Under the pieces are notes generated by a model. That model was not told the origin of the DNA and did not search any database. It was given only the letters and a program-made list of their open reading frames with translations. DNA of 18,762 nucleotides from an uncultured Mailhella sp. (lineage in GTDB: Bacteria > Desulfobacterota > Desulfovibrionia > Desulfovibrionales > Desulfovibrionaceae): contig CALUWZ010000012.1 in assembly GCA_944324625.1 (NCBI GenBank), positions 1 to 18,762 on the forward strand, given 5' to 3'. This document shows, piece after piece, positions 1 through 6,618 of this stretch. The first letter of the stretch is position 1. Every line of letters begins with the position of its first letter. The position numbers and the translations under genes are program-made.

Positions 1-1
1 C

Positions 2-304
2 CATAAAACCGCCGAAGAAAAGCATAATCCCCTGCAGCGGCTGATTTATGTTTCCTTGCTGAGTATTTTGCTTCCTTTTCAGATTGGAACGGGAATACTG
101 TATTATGTTTATACCGATTGGGCAGCCCTCGGCATTCAGGGCATGCTTTCCCTGAAAGTCATTTCCGCACTGCATGCTGCAGGTGCGTTCAGCTTGCTGG
201 CATTTGTCATTGTGCATGTTTATATGACAACCACGGGGCCCACAGTATTTGCCTATCTGAAAGGCATGCTTACAGGTTATGAAGACGAACCCGTGAAAAA
301 ATAA
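2..304 (+). CDS. Membrane cytochrome b subunit, C-terminal fragment (COG4117-like)
   Basis: Partial gene. The reading frame is open from base 2, so the true start lies before the window; about 100 residues remain. They contain two hydrophobic spans (around LLSILLPFQIGTGILYYV and AAGAFSLLAFVIVHVYM), a histidine near the start of the second span (SALHAAG) and another in its core (IVHVYMTTTG). Such histidines serve as heme b ligands in the di-heme cytochrome b / thiosulfate reductase cytochrome b family, and the HVYMTTTG motif followed by a short polar tail (LTGYEDEPVKK) is typical of that group's C-terminus. The likely role is quinone-linked electron transfer to a periplasmic or membrane oxidoreductase encoded upstream, but the partner is out of view. 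A hydrogenase or formate dehydrogenase cytochrome b is the alternative. The family call is fairly good; the exact partner is unknown. Confidence 0.7.
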   Translation, partial: HKTAEEKHNPLQRLIYVSLLSILLPFQIGTGILYYVYTDWAALGIQGMLSLKVISALHAAGAFSLLAFVIVHVYMTTTGPTVFAYLKGMLTGYEDEPVKK

Positions 305-335
305 AAAAGAGAGGCTTATGCCTCTCTTTTTTTTT
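304..335 (+). terminator. Rho-independent terminator after the cytochrome b gene
   Basis: A perfect 7-bp stem (309-315 with 320-326) closes a TTAT loop, is flanked by an A run on the left, and runs into nine T residues at 327-335. It begins directly at the cytochrome b stop codon and so ends that transcript. Confidence 0.9.
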
Positions 336-381
336 GCAGCCGTTTGCGGCAAAAACCAGCTGTGCAGGCGGAATTGAAAAT

Positions 382-1045
382 CTTTAGACATAAGAATGTC
401 TTTCTTTGGCATATATTGGATGTGTTCGTTAATCTGAAATAAAGGAGGATAGTTCCATGTCCGAAAATCAAAGGGTATTTCATACCAAATGGAATTGCAA
501 ATATCGTATATGGTGGTTGCTCCAATATAGCGCCGTCAAATAATTTATAATAAATTAAAAGAAGCTTGGCAGGATGTTGCGTCTGCTTTGAGAACAAAAA
601 TTAGCAGAAAGACATCTGGCAAATGTATGTAAAGACCATATTCATGTCAGTGGATATTCTCCCAATCATAGTGTATCGTCATTTATGAGATATTTGAAAG
701 GGAAGAGCCGCTGAGAATATTTGATAGACATGCCAATTAAAAATATAAGTATGGTAAGAGGGAGTTGGGGGCAGGGACTATTATGTTGATGCAATGGGAC
801 GCAATAAAGAAAACATAGCGGAATATATTCGTAATCAATTAAATGAAGATATAATCAATGACCAAATGACGTTCAAAGAATACTGTGACCTGTTTACGGG
901 CAGCAGGAATAATTAAGGCAATAATAAGCTTTGCAGCTTGTAAATGCAATGCAATTGCGGACACTTCAAAACGCCTTTAGGCGTAAGCCAGTATCATGTC
1001 CTTGCAGGGCCGGAGAAAATCATCGGTTTAGCCAATGGTCTTTGT
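382..1045 (+). mobile_element. Decayed IS200-type insertion sequence (approximate limits)
   Basis: The tnpA remnant is flanked by the subterminal hairpins expected of the IS200/IS605 group, which lacks terminal inverted repeats. On the left is a 6-bp stem (386-391 with 396-401). On the right lies a series: a 5-bp stem with a TTTA loop (971-975 with 980-984), a weak stem (998-1001 with 1007-1010), and an imperfect stem allowing G-U pairs (1019-1026 with 1032-1039). Neither end can be fixed to the base, because these elements make no target-site duplication; the limits given are the outer hairpin edges plus a few bases. With a broken transposase it could move only if an intact relative acted in trans. 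Confidence 0.6.
457..916 (+). pseudogene. tnpA: IS200 family TnpA transposase remnant
   Basis: An almost full-length IS200 TnpA (Y1, HUH-type single-strand transposase) can be read here, but only by changing frame. It starts at ATG 457 after a good AAAGGAGG ribosome site with MSENQRVFHTKWNCKYRI. The frame is lost around 515-530 and continues as RRQIIYNKLKEAWQDVASAL. A stop (628-630) precedes KDHIHV, which carries the HUH metal-binding HIH (637-645). The frame is open through SVSSFMRYLKGKS, shifts again near 711, meets a TAA inside the conserved DRHANLKYKYG stretch, and ends as YYVDAMGRNKENIAEYIRNQ down to the stop at 914-916. The catalytic tyrosine of the YxxxQ helix (YIRNQ) is still encoded. 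With at least two stops and two to three frameshifts it cannot make an active enzyme. Total length fits the usual size of about 150 codons. Confidence 0.92.
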
Positions 1046-1226
1046 TTTGGGCGAACAGCAGAAAATTGGTTAAAAATTTGCTGAGAGTGCCGGAATTTCA
1101 GGACTGTTCTGCAGGCATACCGAAACAGGACGTAATTTATGGCAAGGATTTTTACGGCAGGCAAAAGATTTTTGCTGTAAAAATTATTAAAAAATAGAGC
1201 CGTATACTGATCCAGACGGGAAAGGA
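917..1226. other. Non-coding stretch between the IS200 remnant and the acc terminator
   Basis: The first part, to about 1045, is the hairpin-rich right end of the IS200-like element. From about 1046 to 1226 I see no convincing gene: the short open frames on either strand lack ribosome sites and recognisable motifs. No promoter pointing at a gene is evident. It is probably decayed intergenic DNA. Confidence 0.6.
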
Positions 1227-1260
1227 TAAAAAAAAGACTTCCATGCGGAAGTCTTTTTTT
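1227..1260 (-). terminator. Terminator of the acetyl-CoA carboxylase operon
   Basis: A 7-bp perfect stem (1236-1242 with 1247-1253) with an ATGC loop is flanked by A residues on the left and T residues on the right. On the minus strand it lies immediately after the stop codon of the biotin-carrier gene and is followed by a U run. The symmetrical flanks would let it work in both directions. Confidence 0.88.
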
Positions 1261-1910
1261 TATATTTGTTCTTTCCATTCGTGGTTGACGCGGCTGATAA
1301 CGTCCTCAATGGTCTGCAGCTGATCCGGGGGGCAAATGCCGATAAGAGGCTCATTGACGTCCACGTTTTGATTATGTTTAAAATATACTTGATAAATAAT
1401 GCCTTCAGGGCCGTGATAGGTTAAAGGAACCTCGCGTTTCATGCGGGAAACAATAAATAATTCCATGCCGTCCGTAACTGTGATGGAACGGCTTCCTGAA
1501 ATTTTAATTTTTTTGTCCGCTTCAGGGGCAAAGTAATATTTTGCCCGTTCGGGAGCCCTGAAAAGATGCAGAGCCTTTTGCAGCAGAATGCTGATGACTT
1601 CTTCTTTGGAGAGGAAGTGGCGCAATACGCCGATTTCAACGCCTGCTTCCACAAATTGTTTGTCATATTGCTTATGCAGTTTTTGGATTATGCCTTTTTG
1701 GCAGGCATGGATAAAACGCGGATTTTTTTCACGGGTTATGACGGCGATTTTTGTTCCGGGAATTTCTTTAAATTCTCCGCTTGCGTCTTTAACTTTGTCG
1801 CCTTCATTGAGGTCGGTAAATTCGATAATGCCCGTGTGCGGCGTTTTTATGCTTAAATCCGTATATGGACGCTGTTTGATTTCTTCTAAAAGTGACGTGA
1901 TATCTAACAT
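1260..1910 (-). CDS. Atypical biotin carrier protein of acetyl-CoA carboxylase
   Basis: 216 residues; ATG at 1910 with an AGGTGA ribosome site just upstream. The C-terminal part (about 130-195) reads as a biotinyl domain: GMELFIVSRMKRE followed by GIIYQVYF...VDVNEPLIGI, the usual glycine-then-valine pattern after the modified lysine. K158 (codon 1437-1439) in SRMK is the candidate biotinylation site, in place of the classical AMKM. The N-terminal part (about 22-98: TGIIEFTDLNEGDKV, GTKIAVITREKNPRF, FVEAGVEIGVL) resembles a second barrel-sandwich half-repeat without an MK motif. This is longer than, and unlike, E. coli AccB. It lies 10 bases after the carboxyltransferase gene and is last in the operon, so the inferred job is carrying carboxybiotin between the two upstream enzymes. 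The carrier role is well supported by context; biotinylation at K158 is inferred. Confidence 0.8.
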   Translation of the reverse strand: MLDITSLLEEIKQRPYTDLSIKTPHTGIIEFTDLNEGDKVKDASGEFKEIPGTKIAVITREKNPRFIHACQKGIIQKLHKQYDKQFVEAGVEIGVLRHFLSKEEVISILLQKALHLFRAPERAKYYFAPEADKKIKISGSRSITVTDGMELFIVSRMKREVPLTYHGPEGIIYQVYFKHNQNVDVNEPLIGICPPDQLQTIEDVISRVNHEWKEQI

Positions 1911-1920
1911 GGTTCACCTG

Positions 1921-4167
1921 TTATCTGTAGTAAAGATTACGTCCACCCATGGTGAGTAATGCTTGTTTTAAGTTGGTGCGGGTATCGCGTCTGTCCCATA
2001 CGCCCTGAATATGTCCGCGGGAAAGCGCTTTGTAGCAGTTGTGGTGGTCAGGCGGGACGTCTATGCCCGTGGTGTTTTTAATAACTGCAGGGCCTGCAAA
2101 GCCGAGATTGGAAGAGCGCATGGCAAACTGATAGTGAGCGCAGCCGAGGAAACTTGCTACAGGACCGCCGAAACTGTTGGTATCGTAAAGTACGAGGTAT
2201 AAGCCTCCTGCGCGCATGTAGCGGCGTATGGCAATGGTAACGCGGGGCATTTGGATGACGCCGTGCGTTCCTTCCTGAATACGGATGCCGGCTGTGCCGT
2301 GGGAATAGATAATGAGCGGATAGCGTTTGCGGCGTGCCCTGTCAATGGCGGAAATTAATTTTGCGCCCTCCGCAGCACCCACTGAACCGCCGCGGAACGG
2401 TGCGGCCAAAATTGCCACAACGCATTTTATGCCGTCGATTCTGGCTTCATAGGTGATGCAGCCGGATTTGAGCTTTGTTTTTTCTCTTGCTTCTTTCAGG
2501 CGTTCGTCCAGAGTGGGGAATTTTAAAGGGTTGCCGGCTTCCCATTCATTATTGAATTCATAAATGGAGTTTTCATCAAAGCAGTTGTGCATGAACCATT
2601 GGTATTCCATTTTGAAATGGTGGCCGCAGTTTGTGCATACGCCTGCAAATTCGTTGTAAAGATCAGGAGCCCAAAGGTCTACGCAGCCGTGTACGGCACT
2701 GTTGGGGCAGGTTACTGCTCTGTCTTCCTTGGCTTTGGGGCTTACCCATTTCCAAGCGCTGTTTCTGCTGCTTTCATCATCCCATTTTGACAGCGTGGTC
2801 AATTCTTCTTCTGCGGCAGGGTCGATGCGGCGAACTTTGTTGTATGCATCTTTAAAAGGTTTGGCTGTTTTTTGTTTGATGCTCAGCCATTCGCCTTCAA
2901 TTTCTTCCCATAAGCGGCGGTAATGCTTGCGCTGGTGATGATAAAAGTCATAGACAAGCCTGTTGTAAACTTCCCGCCACTGTTCTGCCCAAGTGTCGGA
3001 AAGAGCACCCAGAATGCTTTGTCTGTTGATATAGGTTTTGCGTGACATGCGCATGAATTTGTTTTGTCTTTGTTCTATAAGGTCACTGCGTCTTTTCCGC
3101 TTGATGTGCCAGCGGACGTAGGTTTCGTCAAGATTGGTTTCAGGGTCCTGCAGACGGCGGAGCTTGCTGAAGTTGAACAAAGAAAATCCGTTGGCTTCAA
3201 GCATGATTTCGTCCGTGGCGCGGATTATTTCCTGACGGAGAGTTCTGAAAAAATCGTAATGGTACGGTCTTGCGCCAAGGAGCGGTTCTTGGATGATTTT
3301 GTCAATATAGCCGAAAGACAGGTTGTCCTGCGCTGTCAGATGCAGATTTTTGGCGCATTGTTCGGTAAGTTCGGCACTTGCCCTTTCTCCGCGTTTCAGT
3401 CTGCCTTCAATGGCTGCCGCGCCTTCCGGAGAAATAACGGAATAGTAGCCGTGGGACAGCATAAGGCGTTTGTCCGCAAGACCGAATGCTTCCGCACCGC
3501 CTGAACCGCCTTCGGAAATAAGTGCCACTACAGGAACGGAAAGGCCTGCCATTTCATAAATGTTTTTGGCAATCTGCTGGCCTGCTCCGGGATAATCTTC
3601 CACAGGATCGCCGCCCGGGGTAAAAATATAGGTGTGTACGGGAATGCCCTCTGTTTCGGCAACGTGCATATAATGCAGAGCCTTGGCATTGCCCCATGGC
3701 TTTGCGGAACCGCCGTTTCTGAATTCTTCGCCGTGGCCTTTTTCGTGGCCTATGACCATAACGGACTGGTTGTAGGTTTTTTTGCCGTAGCGGCGGGTGA
3801 TATAGGCACGGGCAATGAGTACTGCGGGGTCATTGGTATGTTCGTCCTGACCGCCGATTTCCGTGTAGTTGTCGTAGACGTTTTCGAGAATGTCTTTGAG
3901 GCAGATACGCTGCGGGTGCCGGACAATGCGCACTTTGTCCATGGGGGTAAGCTTTGCTTCCAGCTTCTTTTCCATGAAACCGAAGAGATCATCAAGAGTG
4001 GCAACAGCTTCTTCCACATTTTCAGCGGCATTGTCTTTGAATTCATTAAGACGGGATTCCAAAAGGGTAATGTCGTCCTGATGCTTGCCGGCAAAAATGT
4101 CTTTGATATAATTCAATCTATCGTTAAGTTGTTGTGTTTTTTTTGCTAAATCCATATAATCACTCAT
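1921..4167 (-). CDS. accAD: Acetyl-CoA carboxylase carboxyltransferase, fused alpha and beta subunits
   Basis: 748 residues carrying both halves of the carboxyltransferase that moves CO2 from carboxybiotin to acetyl-CoA, the first step of fatty acid synthesis. The alpha (AccA-like) half is N-terminal, about 1-330: a helical leader, then ISEGGSGGAEAFGLADK and YYSVISPEGAAAI at 217-253, the glycine-rich oxyanion region. A basic helical linker (about 335-480) follows. The beta (AccD-like) half contains a zinc-ribbon-like set C487, C495, C511, C514 (spacing 7-15-2 rather than the usual CxxC at both ends), FRGGSVGAAEGA at 591-602, GTAGIRIQEG at 624-633, and FGGPVASF and LGFAGPAVI further on. Its ATG overlaps the biotin carboxylase stop by one base (TAATG), which implies translational coupling. 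Bacterial AccA and AccD are usually separate genes; the fusion is the notable feature. The substrate is inferred to be acetyl-CoA; other acyl-CoAs are not excluded. Confidence 0.92.
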   Translation of the reverse strand: MSDYMDLAKKTQQLNDRLNYIKDIFAGKHQDDITLLESRLNEFKDNAAENVEEAVATLDDLFGFMEKKLEAKLTPMDKVRIVRHPQRICLKDILENVYDNYTEIGGQDEHTNDPAVLIARAYITRRYGKKTYNQSVMVIGHEKGHGEEFRNGGSAKPWGNAKALHYMHVAETEGIPVHTYIFTPGGDPVEDYPGAGQQIAKNIYEMAGLSVPVVALISEGGSGGAEAFGLADKRLMLSHGYYSVISPEGAAAIEGRLKRGERASAELTEQCAKNLHLTAQDNLSFGYIDKIIQEPLLGARPYHYDFFRTLRQEIIRATDEIMLEANGFSLFNFSKLRRLQDPETNLDETYVRWHIKRKRRSDLIEQRQNKFMRMSRKTYINRQSILGALSDTWAEQWREVYNRLVYDFYHHQRKHYRRLWEEIEGEWLSIKQKTAKPFKDAYNKVRRIDPAAEEELTTLSKWDDESSRNSAWKWVSPKAKEDRAVTCPNSAVHGCVDLWAPDLYNEFAGVCTNCGHHFKMEYQWFMHNCFDENSIYEFNNEWEAGNPLKFPTLDERLKEAREKTKLKSGCITYEARIDGIKCVVAILAAPFRGGSVGAAEGAKLISAIDRARRKRYPLIIYSHGTAGIRIQEGTHGVIQMPRVTIAIRRYMRAGGLYLVLYDTNSFGGPVASFLGCAHYQFAMRSSNLGFAGPAVIKNTTGIDVPPDHHNCYKALSRGHIQGVWDRRDTRTNLKQALLTMGGRNLYYR

Positions 4168-5591
4168 TAGAATTTTAAAATACGGTCTGTATTTTTAAGC
4201 AGGAAGGGAATATTTGACTTAAGGCTTTGGCCTTGAGCGTTGCTGCCTGCAATCACAAGGTTATTGAGGAATTCTTTTCCTCTTTGCTTGGCTGTTTCAA
4301 GGTCAGGACCCCAGATAATGCCAAGGGCAAGGTTGGGGTCAAATTCCGTAGGGATTGTGTAAGGATTTTCCTTGGTCACATGGGGAATATGGGTATGCAT
4401 GGAAAGCCATGGAGCTTTTTCCCACGTGAAGTTTTCGATATCTCCGACCCAAGGTGTGAATTTATTGTCCGTATCTTCGGCAATAAGACGGTATTCAATG
4501 CCGATTCCGTCAAAGGTAATGTCGCTTTGGGTATAGCCCAAGGGTTCGCCGAGTCCGGTGCGGATTTGTTCCGCAATAAGGTCAACGCCTCCCTTGCCTT
4601 TGATTTTTGAAATGGCAGCGGAAACACCGTTTTCAACCTGAATGCGGGTATTGACTTCCATAAGGAACGGGTTGCCTTCCTTGGTAACAATCCATTCCCA
4701 TGTTCCCACGCTGTCGTAATTAACTTTGCGGGCAAGGGCAAGGGAATGCTCAATAATATCGTTTAAAACTTTTTCGGCATCAAAGGTATACTGAATGGTT
4801 TTTGGATCAAAGCCCGGGGCAATTTCAATACGTTTTTGCAGGCCGGTGGATTGAATGGAGCAGTTTCTGGTTCCGAAGTGAACGGGATTTTTTCCGCTTC
4901 TGTCGGAAATAATCTGTACTTCCAAGTGATTGAAATTTTTTATTCTTTGTTCGATAAGCACGCCGTCGTCCTTGAATTGGCGCATGGCGTAGTTTCGTAT
5001 TCTTCTGTAAACGGAGCGGAAAAGATCAATGTCATGGATTTCTTCAATGCCCATGCCGCCGCCGCCGGCAGAGGCTTTGACAAGCACAAGGGGCTTTTCA
5101 ACACCCTGCTGCAATTGGAAATCAAAAAGTGTACGGGCTATTTTTTCCGCTTCGCTTTCATCGTAAATCGGGCGGTCTGATCCCGGAACGGTAGGGACAT
5201 TGAGGCTTCTTGCAATACGTTTGGTATTGATCTTATCCCCAAGTTCGCGGATTACACGCCATGAAGGGCCTAAAAAAATAAGCGGTCTGTCTCTTTCGGT
5301 AACACGGCGCGCAAAGCGGAAATCTTCCGCAAAAAAGCCGTAGCCGGGGTGAATGGCAGTAGCTTCCGCTGCGTCTGCAACACTTAAAATTTCATTGGCA
5401 TCGTGATAGGAACTGATGCAGTAAAGGCTTTTATCGTCACCTAATTCTTTGGCTAATTTTACGTGACCTGAATGAACATCTTCTTGGGTAAAGACAGCAA
5501 CAAATTTTAAACCTAATTTGCAGCAGGCCTGAATAATGCGGACTGCAATTTCTCCTCGGTTTGCAATGAGGACTTTATGTTGTTTTTCCAC
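4167..5591 (-). CDS. accC: Biotin carboxylase subunit of acetyl-CoA carboxylase
   Basis: 474 residues, a normal length for AccC, which uses ATP to carboxylate the biotin on the carrier. The start is GTG at 5591 behind an AAAGGAT ribosome site. Seen in order: the N-terminal domain (VLIANRGEIAVRII at 7-20, HPGYGF at 81-86), the ATP-grasp glycine loop KASAGGGGMGI (172-182), the catalytic-loop region RNCSIQ...APG (242-260), the metal and active-site strand MEVNTRIQVE (311-320), and the C-terminal YRLIAED (367-373) with the conserved arginine. Two points differ from E. coli: the RRHQK motif is replaced by the one-residue-longer STGLQK, and VEHPVTE reads VENGVSA. It is first in the operon, after a good promoter at 5655-5682. 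Homology to pyruvate carboxylase BC domains makes a PycA role possible, but the neighbouring carboxyltransferase supports acetyl-CoA carboxylase. Confidence 0.93.
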   Translation of the reverse strand: MEKQHKVLIANRGEIAVRIIQACCKLGLKFVAVFTQEDVHSGHVKLAKELGDDKSLYCISSYHDANEILSVADAAEATAIHPGYGFFAEDFRFARRVTERDRPLIFLGPSWRVIRELGDKINTKRIARSLNVPTVPGSDRPIYDESEAEKIARTLFDFQLQQGVEKPLVLVKASAGGGGMGIEEIHDIDLFRSVYRRIRNYAMRQFKDDGVLIEQRIKNFNHLEVQIISDRSGKNPVHFGTRNCSIQSTGLQKRIEIAPGFDPKTIQYTFDAEKVLNDIIEHSLALARKVNYDSVGTWEWIVTKEGNPFLMEVNTRIQVENGVSAAISKIKGKGGVDLIAEQIRTGLGEPLGYTQSDITFDGIGIEYRLIAEDTDNKFTPWVGDIENFTWEKAPWLSMHTHIPHVTKENPYTIPTEFDPNLALGIIWGPDLETAKQRGKEFLNNLVIAGSNAQGQSLKSNIPFLLKNTDRILKF

Positions 5592-5654
5592 AGAAAAATC
5601 CTTTGAGCAATAAATTTAGTAAAATTTTAAGCAAACTTACCTATTGCAGGTAGT

Positions 5655-5682
5655 ATTATACGCTTAAACCCAAAAATAGCAA
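5655..5682 (-). promoter_or_regulatory. Sigma-70 type promoter of the acc operon
   Basis: On the minus strand, TTGCTA (5677-5682) is separated by 16 bases from a perfect TATAAT (5655-5660). It is the only good match between the preceding terminator and accC and leaves a leader of roughly 55 bases. No operator or riboswitch-like structure was recognised in that leader. Confidence 0.7.
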
Positions 5683-5710
5683 ATAACTTTTTGTGGAAAA
5701 ATAAAAATTT

Positions 5711-5745
5711 TAAAAATAAAAAAAACAGCAAGTTATTGCTGTTTT
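5711..5745 (-). terminator. Terminator of the glutaredoxin/FTR operon
   Basis: A 10-bp perfect stem (5722-5731 with 5736-5745) with a GTTA loop follows the FTR gene on the minus strand and runs into a long U tract (A-rich 5711-5721 on the plus strand). It separates this operon from the acc operon downstream. Confidence 0.85.
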
Positions 5746-5787
5746 GTGAATTGTGTGAGTAATATTATTTGCGCTTTGGCGGAAAAA

Positions 5788-6099
5788 TCAGCCTATTCTG
5801 TCATCTATTTCCGGAAAGAAGTTTTCGTCGTCTTTGTGCTCTTCGCTGACAAAAAGATGGCAGAAGCATGCCCCGTGTTCTTTGACATCGATATTTCTGT
5901 AAACACAGGGGCAAATGGTGTGCCTGTCTTTTTCCGCATCGTTGTTTGCCAAACGGCACGGACAGTTCAAATAGCCGTAGTTATTGAGGTTTTCAATAAG
6001 GCTTTCAAGGGTTTCCATGCAGTGTTCGTGGTTTTTGTGCAGGTAATAGCCCTTTTCTTCTTCTTTTTTGAAAAGCTGATACAATTCTTCCGCAGTCAT
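5788..6099 (-). CDS. Ferredoxin-thioredoxin reductase catalytic (beta) chain-like protein
   Basis: 103 residues, close to the usual size of the FTR catalytic chain, which uses ferredoxin electrons and a [4Fe-4S] cluster to reduce a disulfide in a thioredoxin-like partner. The diagnostic cysteine pairs are present: NCPCRL (C46, C48), ICPCVY (C63, C65) and ACFCHLF (C78, C80), with a further C27 in the N-terminal helix. Spacing is CPC-x14-CPC-x12-CFC, against CPC-x16-CPC-x8-CHC in the plant and cyanobacterial enzymes, and the histidine between the last two cysteines is phenylalanine here with His81 directly after. No variable (alpha) subunit gene is adjacent, as is common outside phototrophs. 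The ATG overlaps the stop of the glutaredoxin-like gene by four bases (ATGA), so the two are coupled and that protein is the obvious candidate substrate. Cytoplasmic. Confidence 0.88.
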   Translation of the reverse strand: MTAEELYQLFKKEEEKGYYLHKNHEHCMETLESLIENLNNYGYLNCPCRLANNDAEKDRHTICPCVYRNIDVKEHGACFCHLFVSEEHKDDENFFPEIDDRIG

Positions 6100-6512
6100 T
6101 TTAAAAGTGCCTCTCTCAGTGCTTGTTCTCTGAAACCCGTGATAATGTGTCCGTTTGCCAGACGTATGGTAGGATAGGAGCCTCTTGGGTTATAAACTTT
6201 TAATTTTTCCAATAAAATTTTATACAAAGGTTTTGGATAGGTATCAATGTAGATAATTGTGTAGGGTACCTTGTTTTCATCCAAAAAAGCTCTTGTTTTT
6301 TTGCAGTGCGCACAGGTGGAAAGAGCATAAATAAAGGTATTCGGAACATTTTCAGGCTTGAGTGCCATTTTATATAATGTTTGTTCTTCCTGAGTAAGTT
6401 TTTTTAAAATTTCTTCTACAGGCTCTTCTTTGGAATTTTTGCTTTTAAAATAAATAATTCCAAAGATTATAAGAAGAAAGCCTATGCCAACGAGTAAATA
6501 ACTTGCAGCCAC
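6096..6512 (-). CDS. Membrane-anchored glutaredoxin-like thiol oxidoreductase
   Basis: 138 residues. Residues 4-22 form one strongly hydrophobic segment (LLVGIGFLLIIFGIIYF) followed by lysines, which fits an N-terminal anchor with the rest in the cytoplasm by the positive-inside rule. A thioredoxin-fold domain follows from about 58: STCAHCKKTRAFLDENKVPY carries a CxxC active site at C67 and C70, followed by the strand TIIYID, a cis-proline-like SYP (112-114) and the glutaredoxin-type ending GFREQALREALL. The CxxC is followed by KKTRAFLDE, as in glutaredoxins and NrdH-like proteins. It shares an operon and a four-base overlap with the FTR catalytic chain, so it is probably reduced by it. The downstream target is not visible; roles in disulfide reduction or Fe-S protein repair are only guesses. 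Confidence 0.82.
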   Translation of the reverse strand: MAASYLLVGIGFLLIIFGIIYFKSKNSKEEPVEEILKKLTQEEQTLYKMALKPENVPNTFIYALSTCAHCKKTRAFLDENKVPYTIIYIDTYPKPLYKILLEKLKVYNPRGSYPTIRLANGHIITGFREQALREALLK

Positions 6513-6554
6513 AGCTAATCCTTTGTTAATGTTTTAAGTTATGTATTTAATTGC

Positions 6555-6582
6555 ACTATACCATAAAATTGCAAAAAGTCCA
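6555..6582 (-). promoter_or_regulatory. Possible promoter of the glutaredoxin/FTR operon
   Basis: On the minus strand TATAGT (6555-6560) lies 16 bases after TGGACT (6577-6582). The -10 is good and the -35 mediocre. It sits about 45 bases upstream of the glutaredoxin-like start. No terminator hairpin for the preceding Rsm22 gene was found in 6513-6618, so read-through from that gene is also possible. Confidence 0.45.
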
Positions 6583-6618
6583 GTATCTTTTTTGTTTCAT
6601 TAAAAGGTTTGTCCGTGC

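Noticed and set aside
931..1197. Short frames on both strands right of the IS200 remnant as possible small genes
   Set aside because: They cross the right-end hairpins of the element, have no ribosome site and no family resemblance.
3634..4149. A 171-codon hydrophobic plus-strand frame opposite the carboxyltransferase alpha half
   Set aside because: Its Phe/Val-rich sequence is the mirror of Lys/Glu/Asp-rich codons of the real gene; it lacks a start signal.
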